IMG/VR virus record: IMGVR_UViG_3300012928_000006
Coordinates: 1 to 59,310 of that record
Reading direction: 5' to 3' (one strand)
DNA length: 59,310 nucleotides
From: a virus
Positions 8,861-16,629 of this stretch are shown here, piece by piece; position 1 is the stretch's first letter, and each line of letters opens with the position of its first letter. Both the position numbers and the translations under genes were made by a program. A model generated the notes under the pieces. It was not told the origin of the DNA. It was given only the letters and a program-made list of their open reading frames with translations, and searched no databases.

Positions 8861-9286
8861 ATGCATTGGACGTACAAAGGTAAAAAAGTAAACACTATCG
8901 CAGATGAATACGAAGGCTTTGTATATCTAATAACAAACAAAAAGACGAAACAAAAATACGTAGGCAAGAAGTTAGCAAAATTTAAAACAACCAAGCCACC
9001 ATTAAAAGGCAAAAAGAACAAACGTCGAGGCTATAAAGAAAGTGATTGGCGTGAATACTGGGGAAGTTCAGATAAACTGAACGAAGATGTAAAACAACTA
9101 GGCGAAAAAAACTTTACTCGTGAAATACTTTACTACTGCAAAAGCAGAGCAGAGATGAGTTACATAGAAGCACGAGAACAGTTTGATAGGCGAGTCTTAG
9201 AGACAGACGAATACTACAACGGAATCATCAATGTTAGAGTTGGTGGATCAAATAAACTACGCCAGGCACTACTAGAACAAAAATAG
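8861..9286 (+). CDS. GIY-YIG-like endonuclease domain protein
   Basis: 141 residues. The N-terminal block GFVYLITNKKTKQKYVGKK resembles the GIY-YIG core (Y-L-I ... Y-V-G-K), followed by EYWGSS, the NFTREILYYC strand and an E-rich helix (YIEAREQFDRRVLETDEYYN) that would supply the metal-binding glutamate; a final NVRVGGSNKLRQ is also family-like. Related proteins are conserved next to gp46 in marine T4-like phages and need not be homing endonucleases. No clear ribosome-binding site precedes the ATG, and only three bases separate it from the previous stop, so translation is probably coupled. It ends just where the structured non-coding region begins. Confidence 0.65.
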   Translation: MHWTYKGKKVNTIADEYEGFVYLITNKKTKQKYVGKKLAKFKTTKPPLKGKKNKRRGYKESDWREYWGSSDKLNEDVKQLGEKNFTREILYYCKSRAEMSYIEAREQFDRRVLETDEYYNGIINVRVGGSNKLRQALLEQK

Positions 9287-9289
9287 GCT

Positions 9290-9750
9290 ATATAACGAGC
9301 TCTGAAAAAATCCAAGATCCAGCCGAGGTAATGCTCGTCGCCGGTGGTGTGGTATGCTCGCGTGAAGAAACATACGATAGGTTTTAAAGGATTGTGGCTC
9401 TGAGAAAAAGCAACCACAGGGTAAGTGTTTTCGCTTGTTAGGGAATTACTGCCTTCCGTTGATATGACGAAGCTAGAGTAGGAGGATACAGGTCAACCGC
9501 CTCCGACTTACGCTACACCGTATAATTTAATTTTATACGCTACACCGTAAGAATCTCTTTTAATAAGATGGCTGAAGCGACTCGAATAATGCTCAAAAGC
9601 TACCTTCGCCCGGCAACGGGCGAATTATGACTTCACAATCTGAATAATACTAAAAGCATATGCATAGCATATGCCTTATTAATATTGTTATCAAGAACTA
9701 ATGATTCGTGTTGAGTGATAACGAAAACACAGTTGAACGTAGTTCAACTA
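9290..9750 (+). ncRNA. structured non-coding region, candidate RNA of unknown class
   Basis: About 460 bases without a credible gene on either strand, richer in G+C than its neighbours and full of stems: TGTGG/CCACA (around 9396-9420), AAGTG-tttt-CGCTT (around 9422-9437), CTTCCGT/ACGAAG (around 9453-9473), GGAGG/CCTCC (9481-9504), the symmetric hairpin 9507-9551, TTCGCCCG-GCAA-CGGGCGAA with a GNRA loop (9605-9624), GCATATGC-ata-GCATATGC (around 9656-9676), GTTATCA/TGATAAC (9687-9722) and AGTTGAAC-gta-GTTCAACT (9731-9749). It does not match tRNA, tmRNA, RNase P or group I intron hallmarks I could check by eye. No clear sigma70 promoter or U-tract terminator was found, so it could be a read-through transcript, a long leader, or DNA-level structure. 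Strand is assumed from the flanking genes. Confidence 0.5.
9507..9551 (+). repeat. hairpin with identical CTACAC internal-loop halves
   Basis: Order: CTTACG (9507-9512), CTACAC, CGTATAA (9519-9525), a 7-base loop, TTATACG (9533-9539), CTACAC, CGTAAG (9546-9551). The outer 6-bp and inner 7-bp stems are perfect, and the internal loop has the same six bases on each side, so the 13-base direct repeat ACGCTACACCGTA is also the backbone of an inverted repeat. Confidence 0.7.
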
Positions 9751-9755
9751 ATATA

Positions 9756-9771
9756 AACTAAATACATTATA
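9756..9771 (+). promoter_or_regulatory. late promoter for the 533-residue virion gene
   Basis: AACTAAATACATTATA, identical over 16 bases to the gp48 late promoter on the other strand. The CTAAATAC core is at 9758-9765; transcription would start about 20 bases before the ATG at 9790. Confidence 0.75.
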
Positions 9772-9789
9772 CAGCTGGAACACTTATGA

Positions 9790-11391
9790 ATGAAATTAGT
9801 TGAATTAATATCCGAAGAAAAAATTATAATCAAAGAAGAAGCTATCAAGATTGAGCCATTGACAAGGTTGTCTGTTGGTGGTATAGATTATAAATGGAAT
9901 GAAAAAACTAAACAATGGGTAGATGCAAAGACAAACAATCCTGCTAAAGCAGGTGTTGCTGCTAAATTAACAAAAACATATAGAGATTTGAATGCAAAAC
10001 CTAGTTTTTCCGACCCAACTAAGGCAAGAGCTGTTCCGGTTAACAATGGATTTTTGGTCAACTTACAAGATCAAACCTTTAAATTTACTACAGAAAAAGA
10101 TGCAAACAAGTTTATTACCAAATTAAAAGGTGGTAAATCTATTCCTACTGCTCTAAAAGATTTCAAACCCGAGTCTTTCAAAGAATTAGGTAGAAATGCA
10201 TTTAATAAATTTAAAATAGGTGTATCATTAACTGCTGAACAAGCAGATGATTTAATTTCTAAAAGCAGTAGGCTTACAAAAATAGCAACTTCTCCATATT
10301 TTACTGGATTCTTCAAGTTGTTGGGTATACTTGGCATAAATGTTGCATTGTACAAAACATATATTATAAATTATGATCAAGTAGCGTCTACACCAGATTC
10401 TGAATTTAAGGAAGGCGGTGCCGCAGAAAAAGAAGAGTTACTAGATGTTATAACTGGTTTATTTGTTTCACAGGTTATTCTAGTTACATCTATGGCATTT
10501 AGAGTAATTAGAGTTGTTACACTTGTAAACCTTATACGTACTCCTATCAGAGCAATGCAACTAGGTGGTGCTGCCACTGGTGTTGGTACTGTACCTAGTT
10601 TGATTACAATGATTGTAACTGAAGCAGCATTTTGGGGTGCAACATATTTGTTGACTAGACCTGGTGTGCAAATGAAATTAGCAGAATACATAGCAAGCGT
10701 AGGCGCAAGTGTGTTCTTTGGCGCAGTAGGAGCAGCCGCAGATACTATTGCAGTTTCACTTAACTCCGTTACAAATGGTGCTCTAGGTGGAGCAACTTTA
10801 AGAGATGCACTAACATTCAAAAAAGGTGTAAAGAAAATGCCTACTGGTACTGCACACGCATCAAGCGAATGGGCAAAATTAGCATTCCAAGATATGATTT
10901 TTCCTCCGGATATGGAAAAAGTCAAAGTTCCTTATTTGATATTAGGAGACAGAACAAATGCAATATACGATGCATTAGAAATTGATCCTAGCCAAAGACC
11001 ATCTGCTGCATTGAAACCAAAACCAATGTCATCTGGACAACTTGGACAGTTGAGTGATTACGTGTTCCTTTACACACCAGAAATGGCAGACAAGCTAAAA
11101 GATACACACGAACTTGTTGCTGTTAGTGATAGAGCAGGGTCAAGACCAGGCGGTGAAAATCAAGAACTATATCTTGCTCCTACTCCTCAAGCATTGGCAA
11201 GTGCAACAGGACCTGAGGCAGCAAGTATTCCAATGCCAACAAATCGTGTAGTAACTAGAACAGGTACAAGGATTGAAAGAGATACAACTCAAGATCCAAC
11301 ACAGGATCCAATTGTAAAAATTGCAAGCGATGCTATCAATGCTACTAACACTAATCAATCACAAGCTGATGCAGCAATGGGTCCTAGATAA
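9790..11391 (+). CDS. putative internal head / ejected membrane-segmented protein
   Basis: 533 residues, family not recognised. The N-terminus MKLVELISEEKIIIKEE resembles the capsid-targeting leaders of T4 internal proteins (short MK-hydrophobic helix followed by a gp21 cleavage site of L/I-x-E type; here I-S-E at 7-9). Residues about 165-330 contain at least four hydrophobic stretches (YFTGFFKLLGILGINVALYK; LDVITGLFVSQVILVTSMAF; VPSLITMIVTEAAFWGATYL; VGASVFFGAVGAAADTIAV) that could be transmembrane or pore-forming. The C-terminal third is polar and proline/glutamine rich. A late promoter precedes it and the tail and head genes follow, so a virion role is likely. Inference: a protein packed in the head and injected with DNA. 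Alternatives: a phage membrane protein acting late, or a long-tail accessory. ATG at 9790 is required because 9786 ATG meets a stop. Confidence 0.5.
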   Translation: MKLVELISEEKIIIKEEAIKIEPLTRLSVGGIDYKWNEKTKQWVDAKTNNPAKAGVAAKLTKTYRDLNAKPSFSDPTKARAVPVNNGFLVNLQDQTFKFTTEKDANKFITKLKGGKSIPTALKDFKPESFKELGRNAFNKFKIGVSLTAEQADDLISKSSRLTKIATSPYFTGFFKLLGILGINVALYKTYIINYDQVASTPDSEFKEGGAAEKEELLDVITGLFVSQVILVTSMAFRVIRVVTLVNLIRTPIRAMQLGGAATGVGTVPSLITMIVTEAAFWGATYLLTRPGVQMKLAEYIASVGASVFFGAVGAAADTIAVSLNSVTNGALGGATLRDALTFKKGVKKMPTGTAHASSEWAKLAFQDMIFPPDMEKVKVPYLILGDRTNAIYDALEIDPSQRPSAALKPKPMSSGQLGQLSDYVFLYTPEMADKLKDTHELVAVSDRAGSRPGGENQELYLAPTPQALASATGPEAASIPMPTNRVVTRTGTRIERDTTQDPTQDPIVKIASDAINATNTNQSQADAAMGPR

Positions 11392-11631
11392 TTACAGCAA
11401 TGGCATTTTTGCATTTTTAGTATTTTCAATATTGTCTTTTACAATTTTAGATATAATTTCTTGATCTTCCATATCGGTATCGTATAACAATGTATTCACA
11501 GAGATACCGCCTCTCATATACCAACTGAGTCTATAGATAGTGTCTTTTATTCTTTTTATATCATTCTCAAATTCATTGGCTAATTCTTCTACAGCACTAT
11601 CATCTAAGTAGATTAGCCTTTTGCGAAAAAA
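11392..11631 (-). CDS. start-less -1-frame ORF, probably the frameshift extension of the gp26-family protein
   Basis: Downstream of and overlapping the end of the gp26-family gene, the -1 frame is open from inside that gene to a TAA at 11394-11392. It encodes about 77 residues, including LDDSAVEELANEFENDIKRI, YRLSWYMRGGISVNTL and DQEIISKIVKDNIENTKNAK. This reads like a real conserved phage protein of the small baseplate/tail-assembly class, yet the frame has no ATG, GTG or TTG before the middle of its conserved part. It can be reached by slippage at T_TTT_TTC (11631-11625), giving a 352-residue fusion (275 + 77). This mirrors lambda gpG/gpGT, in which the extension recruits tail-tube subunits to the tape measure. 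Alternatively it uses an unusual start codon or the annotation hides a sequence error. Confidence 0.7.
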   Translation of the reverse strand, partial: FFRKRLIYLDDSAVEELANEFENDIKRIKDTIYRLSWYMRGGISVNTLLYDTDMEDQEIISKIVKDNIENTKNAKMPLL

Positions 11632-12449
11632 TCTGTTTGATCGATTGTGATACGTATTTTGTTTTCCGCATCACAGGCAGTGCATTTTACAGTTTCTTCT
11701 GGTAACAGCCACGTTTCGTATTGCTTGTCTATATGTGCTTTGATTGCTTTGAACATATCAACATCATAGCTTTCAATGAATTCGTAAATTGCTTTTTTGT
11801 CCTTTTCAACTTCACCATCAACTTCAATGCTGTTGATAGAAAGCAATATTGATTTCATATTCATTTTTGCAATTGATGATAAAATTTGATCAGTAGCTTT
11901 TGCTTTTTCATCTTCGTCTTTGATGTTTGGTATTTGTATACTCAATGCTCGTTGATAACCTACTGACTCTTTTTGTAAGTCAGTATAATCAGTATATGTC
12001 AAAGGAACAAAATTTATTTTGAAATCGTTGTAAGTTATACTGTCATCAAATTCTAATCTGTTCAAATATTCGATATACTTTGAAATATCAACTTCGTATT
12101 CATTTTCTTCGTTACATTTTTTGCAACGTTGACCAATTTGCATTTTTGGACCATAGGTTGCCATACGTATTGATAGCAACAAAGCATCAACATCTAAAGT
12201 AACCAAGCTAAATGGTTTTAGTATAGAAGGGATACAACTTTGAATATTTTTCGCAGTTGCTTGCCCGTTTATCAAAGCATCAGGTGTTCTATAAAGTATT
12301 TCATCATTAGCAGTCATACTAAACACTGCTAAATTTGAATACGAATCTTCATATAACACATTATTGCTATAATATTTGCCTTTACTAGGCAAATCTATAT
12401 AGATTTTTGGCTGTCTTGTATATTTTTTGAGAGGGCTTTCGTTTTCCAT
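11613..12449 (-). CDS. 26: gp26-family baseplate hub / tail assembly chaperone-like protein
   Basis: 278 residues. IYIDLPSKGKYYSNNVLY, MTANDEILYRTPDAL and IPSILKPFSLVTLDVDALLL are the conserved N-terminal blocks of the T4_baseplate (gp26) family. Two CxxC pairs, CKKCNEEN and CTACDAEN near the C-terminus, make a likely zinc site. T4 gp26 is 208 residues and acts in hub assembly. The gene ends with GAT TTT TTC GCA, a classic slippery site, and continues in the -1 frame as a start-less ORF. It diverges from the tape measure gene at 12515, the usual neighbour of tail assembly chaperones. The minus-strand late promoter TATAAATA (12488-12481) lies 32 bases upstream of the ATG. Confidence 0.75.
   Translation of the reverse strand: MENESPLKKYTRQPKIYIDLPSKGKYYSNNVLYEDSYSNLAVFSMTANDEILYRTPDALINGQATAKNIQSCIPSILKPFSLVTLDVDALLLSIRMATYGPKMQIGQRCKKCNEENEYEVDISKYIEYLNRLEFDDSITYNDFKINFVPLTYTDYTDLQKESVGYQRALSIQIPNIKDEDEKAKATDQILSSIAKMNMKSILLSINSIEVDGEVEKDKKAIYEFIESYDVDMFKAIKAHIDKQYETWLLPEETVKCTACDAENKIRITIDQTDFFAKG
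11625..11631 (-). promoter_or_regulatory. slippery heptamer for -1 ribosomal frameshifting
   Basis: On the minus strand the zero-frame codons are GAT TTT TTC GCA AAA GGC TAA, giving the X_XXY_YYZ heptamer T_TTT_TTC four codons before the stop. A -1 slip enters the open frame CGC AAA AGG CTA ATC and runs 77 codons. No obvious strong stem was seen immediately downstream. Confidence 0.65.
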
Positions 12450-12462
12450 AATTATTCCCTAG

Positions 12463-12470
12463 GTAAATAC
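12463..12470 (+). promoter_or_regulatory. late promoter for the tape measure operon
   Basis: GTAAATAC, 45 bases before the TTG start of the tape measure gene. Expected start of transcription near 12476. It lies inside the 5' leader of the divergent gp26-family transcript. Confidence 0.6.
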
Positions 12471-12480
12471 TAGTATAGAA

Positions 12481-12488
12481 TATTTATA
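12481..12488 (-). promoter_or_regulatory. late promoter for the gp26-family gene
   Basis: Minus strand TATAAATA, the exact T4 late consensus. Expected start near 12475. It lies inside the 5' leader of the tape measure transcript, so the two divergent promoters interlock. Confidence 0.7.
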
Positions 12489-12514
12489 AACCAAAAACTG
12501 TAGGAGTGTGTCTT

Positions 12515-14623
12515 TTGGCTACTAACTTAGAAGAATTAATGACTGGTAGCGGTAATGCCTTGGCTTTCTTAGGAAGAGAAGCAAAAGGCGCAGGAAATGC
12601 AGTAGTTGGACTGGCAGGTAATTTACTATCTGGTAGTATGAAACTATCTGATTATAGTAAATCTTTAGAAACAAACACAAAAATATTAGGTAAACTAGGC
12701 AAAGTTGTAAACGCATTAACAATGTTTGCTGAAGAAAGTTTAGCAGAATATCAAAGTTTAACAGGCATTGGTGCAAGTTTTGGCAAGCAAATGACAGAAA
12801 TAAAAATTGCTGCTGCTGAACTTGGAATGACTGTTGAACAAATGACCAAACTGTTTAAAGACAATGCAGAAGGATTAAGTGCATTTGGTGGCAGCACTGA
12901 TACAGCAATCAGCAGATTTAGACAGTTTAGCAGTAGTGTTTTATCAAGTGATGTAGGATCTAATTTACGTAGATTAGGTTTTACAGTTGACGATATAAAT
13001 GAAAACTTGTTAACCTATGCAGAAATTGCTGAACAAGACAACCAACTAGAACGCAGTGTTGGTAGAGATAGAAATGCAAGTGCATTAGAGTTTGCAAAAG
13101 AGTTAGATGCACTGAGTAAACTTACAGGTAAGCAACGTGAAGATCTTGCAGATCAAATGAAAGAAGCAAGACGTCAAGGTGACGTGCAAGCATTCTTAAC
13201 TGGACAAAGTGCTGATGCAAGCGAAGCACTTACCACAGGACTAACAAAAATTGGTTCTACTATGGGGCCACAATTTTCTGAATTGTTCAAAGACTTGTTA
13301 ATACGTGGTGCTCCCACTACAGACGCAACTAGACAAGCATTTGTTGCATTAGGTGATAGTGCTGATGAATTTCAAGCACAAGTAGATGCATTTAGACAGG
13401 GTATGAATACAAATGATTTTAGTGCATTTGATCAAAGTATATCAAACACACAAGCAGCATTTACAAGTTATTTGAATACAGAAGAAGCTAGACAAATTGG
13501 TATGTTGGGCAACTTGACAGGCATAAGCCAAGCACAAAACCAATTGAGAGAAGATTCATATGTGTTTGCAAACAGATTAAATGCAGCTGGCGCTGCTGCT
13601 GAAGATACACTTGTAAAATTGCAAAGAATAACTGCTGAAATAGAACGTCAACAAGAAATCCAGATGAGTCAAGAAGATCCAAGGAATCTAATTGACGAAA
13701 CTATAAGATTGAACGAAGCAACACGTGAAATGGTGCTTGCAACACAACAAACAGCACTTAAAAACTTAGAAGAAATGGGCGTAAGTGCATTACAAAAAGT
13801 ACAAGATGCAATGCCTAGTGTTGGAGAGATAACAAACAGTCTGGGTGGTGTAGTTGACAATTTATTTAGAGCATCAGAGAACGTAGCAAAAGTTTACGAA
13901 GACGGTAGATTGGCACTTGATCGATTTGAAAATATGGAAGTTGGCGATGTTGGAAATATGATGGTAGGCGACTTAGGAGTAGCAACAAATGAGGGTGTAA
14001 AAGAAACTGCTGAAACATTATCAAAAGAAATTACTGATGCACGAAAAGAAGTTAAAGATACTGAACAAAAAATTGCACAATTACAGTTTAGACAAACAGA
14101 AGCTACACTTGCAGGACAATCTCAACAAGCTCAAGCAATAGGAGCAGAAATAGAACAGATGCAAGCAGAACTTTCTTCTGCCATAGTTAAAACAGGCGAA
14201 GCATTTACAAGAGCTAGAATCAACGATTATAAAACAAGAGGATTCACAGGCAGAGGTTTTGCAGATGGCGGTTATATTAGATCAGGAGAAATTGGTGTTA
14301 CAGGAGAAATGGGTCCAGAACTTATTTCTGGTCCAGGTAATGTGTTAAGCACAGAAAATACACGTAATTTAGTTACAGCAATGCGTGGATTGCGTTCACA
14401 GATTGACAATAATGCCACTTCGTCGTATAATAGTGACACTAATACGATAAGTAATAATATATCAGAAACAATGATGACTATGCTCGAAGGTAAATTAAAC
14501 ACACAAAATTCATTATTAGAAAGTTTGCTAAGAGTTGAAAGTAGTGCTGCTGATACAGGAAAAAGACAATTTAGAGCTACAAAAGGATTGAGCGGCAATA
14601 TGCTAAAAGGAATAGGCACGTGA
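12515..14623 (+). CDS. tail tape measure protein
   Basis: 702 residues from a TTG start. TTG is chosen because AGGAG (12502-12506) is eight bases upstream and the leader AGGAGTGTGTC is repeated before the ATG at 22370, where it initiates the same kind of MA- protein. The body is long, helical and alanine/glutamine rich with coiled-coil stretches (about 120-300, 375-420, 500-560). Near the C-terminus, GFADGGYIRSGEIGVTGEMG then PELISGPG is the hallmark closing motif of tape measure proteins. It sets tail length inside the tube and is ejected ahead of DNA. At about 700 residues it is longer than T4 gp29 (590). It diverges from the gp26-family chaperone candidate and its stop overlaps the GTG of gp20, so it leads the head operon. 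Confidence 0.75.
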   Translation: MATNLEELMTGSGNALAFLGREAKGAGNAVVGLAGNLLSGSMKLSDYSKSLETNTKILGKLGKVVNALTMFAEESLAEYQSLTGIGASFGKQMTEIKIAAAELGMTVEQMTKLFKDNAEGLSAFGGSTDTAISRFRQFSSSVLSSDVGSNLRRLGFTVDDINENLLTYAEIAEQDNQLERSVGRDRNASALEFAKELDALSKLTGKQREDLADQMKEARRQGDVQAFLTGQSADASEALTTGLTKIGSTMGPQFSELFKDLLIRGAPTTDATRQAFVALGDSADEFQAQVDAFRQGMNTNDFSAFDQSISNTQAAFTSYLNTEEARQIGMLGNLTGISQAQNQLREDSYVFANRLNAAGAAAEDTLVKLQRITAEIERQQEIQMSQEDPRNLIDETIRLNEATREMVLATQQTALKNLEEMGVSALQKVQDAMPSVGEITNSLGGVVDNLFRASENVAKVYEDGRLALDRFENMEVGDVGNMMVGDLGVATNEGVKETAETLSKEITDARKEVKDTEQKIAQLQFRQTEATLAGQSQQAQAIGAEIEQMQAELSSAIVKTGEAFTRARINDYKTRGFTGRGFADGGYIRSGEIGVTGEMGPELISGPGNVLSTENTRNLVTAMRGLRSQIDNNATSSYNSDTNTISNNISETMMTMLEGKLNTQNSLLESLLRVESSAADTGKRQFRATKGLSGNMLKGIGT

Positions 14624-16362
14624 GTTGGAAGAAATTTTTTACACCAGTACCAACAGCAGGTAATGCAAATGGAAGTTATAGTCCATTCAGTATGAAAGGA
14701 CAAGCTGGTCCTGGCCCTGCTGCTTCAAATTACAGTTCACATTTGCCAGATGTATATGTTGGTTCGCCAAATCGTATTGAACGTTACAATCAATACAATA
14801 CAATGGACAGCGATAGCGAAGTAAACGCTGCACTAGATATCCTAGCAGAGTTTTGTTCACAAAAAGCCAAGGACAACGATACACACTTTAACATTAATTT
14901 TAAGAAACAAGCAAATAATTCTGAAGTACAAATTTTAGGTGAGTATCTAAAACAATGGTGTAAGATACAACAATTTGATACACGTATGTTTCGTATCATA
15001 CGTAATTCATTTAAGTATGGCGATCAATTTTTTATTAGAGATCCTGAAACACAAAAATGGTTTCACGTGGATCCTAGTCAAGTAACAAAGATTATTGTTA
15101 ACGAAAGTGAAGGAAAACGTCCGGAGCAGTATGTAATAAAAAATCTTAACTTTGCCTTTGGTGCATTAGAAGCAACACCACTTAATCAGCAAAACAGTTA
15201 TGGCCCTGGAGGCACAGCAGGTTATCAAACAGTTAGCCAAAGAGCAGCCACAGGTTCAGCAACACCACCGTCTGGAACAAGCAGATGGCAAAGTGATCAA
15301 AGCGAAACATTTGTTGATGCAAATAATGTAATCCATTTAAGTATGAGCGAAGGCTTAGATCAAAACTTTCCTTTTGGTAATTCATTACTAGAAAGTATTT
15401 TTAAGGTATACAAGCAAAAAGAATTGCTTGAAGATGCGATTATTATCTATCGTGTCCAACGTGCGCCAGAGCGCAGAGTATTCTACGTTGATGTGGGCAA
15501 TATGCCTTCACACCTTGCTATGCAATTTGTGGAACGTGTTAAAACGGAAATACATCAAAGACGAATCCCATCCAAGACAGGTGGCGGTACGAATGTTATA
15601 GACTCGTCATACAACCCACTGTCAATCAATGAAGACTACTTCTTTCCACAAACTGCTGAAGGGCGTGGAAGTAAAGTTGAAACACTGCCTGGAGGTACAA
15701 ACTTAGGAGAGATTGATGATCTCAGATATTTTACCAACAAACTGGTTCGCGGCCTGCGTATACCTAGTTCCTACTTGCCTACTGGCGCCGACGACGGTGC
15801 ATCACAGTATAATGATGGACGAGTTGGTACAGCATACATTCAAGAGCTAAGATTCAACAAGTATTGTGAAAGACTTCAAGGAATGCTTGAAGAAGTATTC
15901 AATACAGAATTTAAATTATATCTAAAAAACAAAGGTGTAAATGTTGATTATTCAATGTTTGACTTAGATCTAACACCTCCACAAAACTTTGCTGCATATA
16001 GACAAGCAGAACTTGATAACAACAGAATTAGTACATTTAGCACAATTCAAGCAGTTCCATTTATGTCAAATAGATTTGCACTGAAACGTTTCTTAGGACT
16101 TAGTGATGAAGAGATTGCAGAGAATGAACGCTTGTGGATGGAAGAAAACCAAGATAACTTAGATGCAGCAGCACAAGAGCCTGCAATGGGAGCAGCAGGA
16201 TTGTCTGGAGCAGGAATAGCAGATGACTTTGGTGGACTTGAAACTGAACTTGGTGATACGGGTGAAACTGTAGATGCCGGAGATGGTACTGCACCAGAGA
16301 CTGCAACAGGTGCTGATATAGGAGGAGGAGCAGAGGCAGAGCCAACTGACCAAACTGTATAA
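14620..16362 (+). CDS. 20: portal vertex protein gp20
   Basis: 580 residues (T4 gp20 is 524). Diagnostic segments: MDSDSEVNAALDILAEFC, RNSFKYGDQFFI, LLEDAIIIYRVQRAPERRVF, FYVDVGNMP and GTAYIQELRFNKYCERLQGM. Forms the dodecameric ring at the unique capsid vertex that starts prohead assembly, takes part in packaging and joins the neck. The GTG start overlaps the TGA of the tape measure gene and has AAAGGAA upstream. The C-terminal 60 residues are a glycine/alanine/acidic tail that varies between phages. The stop codon overlaps the perfect late promoter of the next gene. Confidence 0.95.
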   Translation: MSWKKFFTPVPTAGNANGSYSPFSMKGQAGPGPAASNYSSHLPDVYVGSPNRIERYNQYNTMDSDSEVNAALDILAEFCSQKAKDNDTHFNINFKKQANNSEVQILGEYLKQWCKIQQFDTRMFRIIRNSFKYGDQFFIRDPETQKWFHVDPSQVTKIIVNESEGKRPEQYVIKNLNFAFGALEATPLNQQNSYGPGGTAGYQTVSQRAATGSATPPSGTSRWQSDQSETFVDANNVIHLSMSEGLDQNFPFGNSLLESIFKVYKQKELLEDAIIIYRVQRAPERRVFYVDVGNMPSHLAMQFVERVKTEIHQRRIPSKTGGGTNVIDSSYNPLSINEDYFFPQTAEGRGSKVETLPGGTNLGEIDDLRYFTNKLVRGLRIPSSYLPTGADDGASQYNDGRVGTAYIQELRFNKYCERLQGMLEEVFNTEFKLYLKNKGVNVDYSMFDLDLTPPQNFAAYRQAELDNNRISTFSTIQAVPFMSNRFALKRFLGLSDEEIAENERLWMEENQDNLDAAAQEPAMGAAGLSGAGIADDFGGLETELGDTGETVDAGDGTAPETATGADIGGGAEAEPTDQTV

Positions 16363-16365
16363 ATA
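16358..16365 (+). promoter_or_regulatory. perfect late promoter at the gp20/gp67 junction
   Basis: TATAAATA, overlapping the TAA of gp20. Only five bases separate its last A from the ATG at 16371, so with the usual T4 spacing transcription would begin at the A of that ATG and give a leaderless message. Confidence 0.7.
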
Positions 16366-16370
16366 ATATT

Positions 16371-16616
16371 ATGATACTTAGAGAACTTTTTTACTTTGAC
16401 AAAGATAACCTAGAGCCGATTGAAGATTTGACATATAGTCCTGCTGAGGATACAAGTGTGTTAAAAATTGACGATACAAGAAAAACTAGGCTTTCTCTAA
16501 AAGATATCAATAAAGCTCGTAAAGCTGCCGAAAGTCACCAAAAAGATACAGCACAAGAGCTTGAAAAGGTTAAACAAATGTACGGATTGGCTGCACAAGC
16601 AGCAGCGGCAGTTTAA
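16371..16616 (+). CDS. 67: prohead core protein gp67-like
   Basis: 81 residues in the gp67 position (T4 order 20-67-68-21-22-23). The opening LRELFYFDKDNLEPI followed by DDTRKTRLSLKDINKARKAA and an alanine-rich, glutamine-rich C-terminal helix fits small core proteins of marine T4-like phages. gp67 shapes the scaffold core and is degraded by gp21. There is no ribosome-binding site in the nine-base gap after gp20, fitting either coupling to gp20 or a leaderless transcript. Identification rests mainly on synteny. Confidence 0.55.
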   Translation: MILRELFYFDKDNLEPIEDLTYSPAEDTSVLKIDDTRKTRLSLKDINKARKAAESHQKDTAQELEKVKQMYGLAAQAAAAV

Positions 16617-16629
16617 CAAAAGGTGACTA

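Noticed and set aside
9296-9500. tRNA, tmRNA, RNase P or group I intron in the structured region
   Set aside because: No CCA-ended acceptor with T-loop, no tmRNA or RNase P core motifs and no split gene around it could be found by eye.
9507-9551. Direct repeat ACGCTACACCGTA considered as an attachment site or CRISPR-like repeat
   Set aside because: Only two copies, explained by a hairpin; no integrase, cas genes or regular spacers are present.
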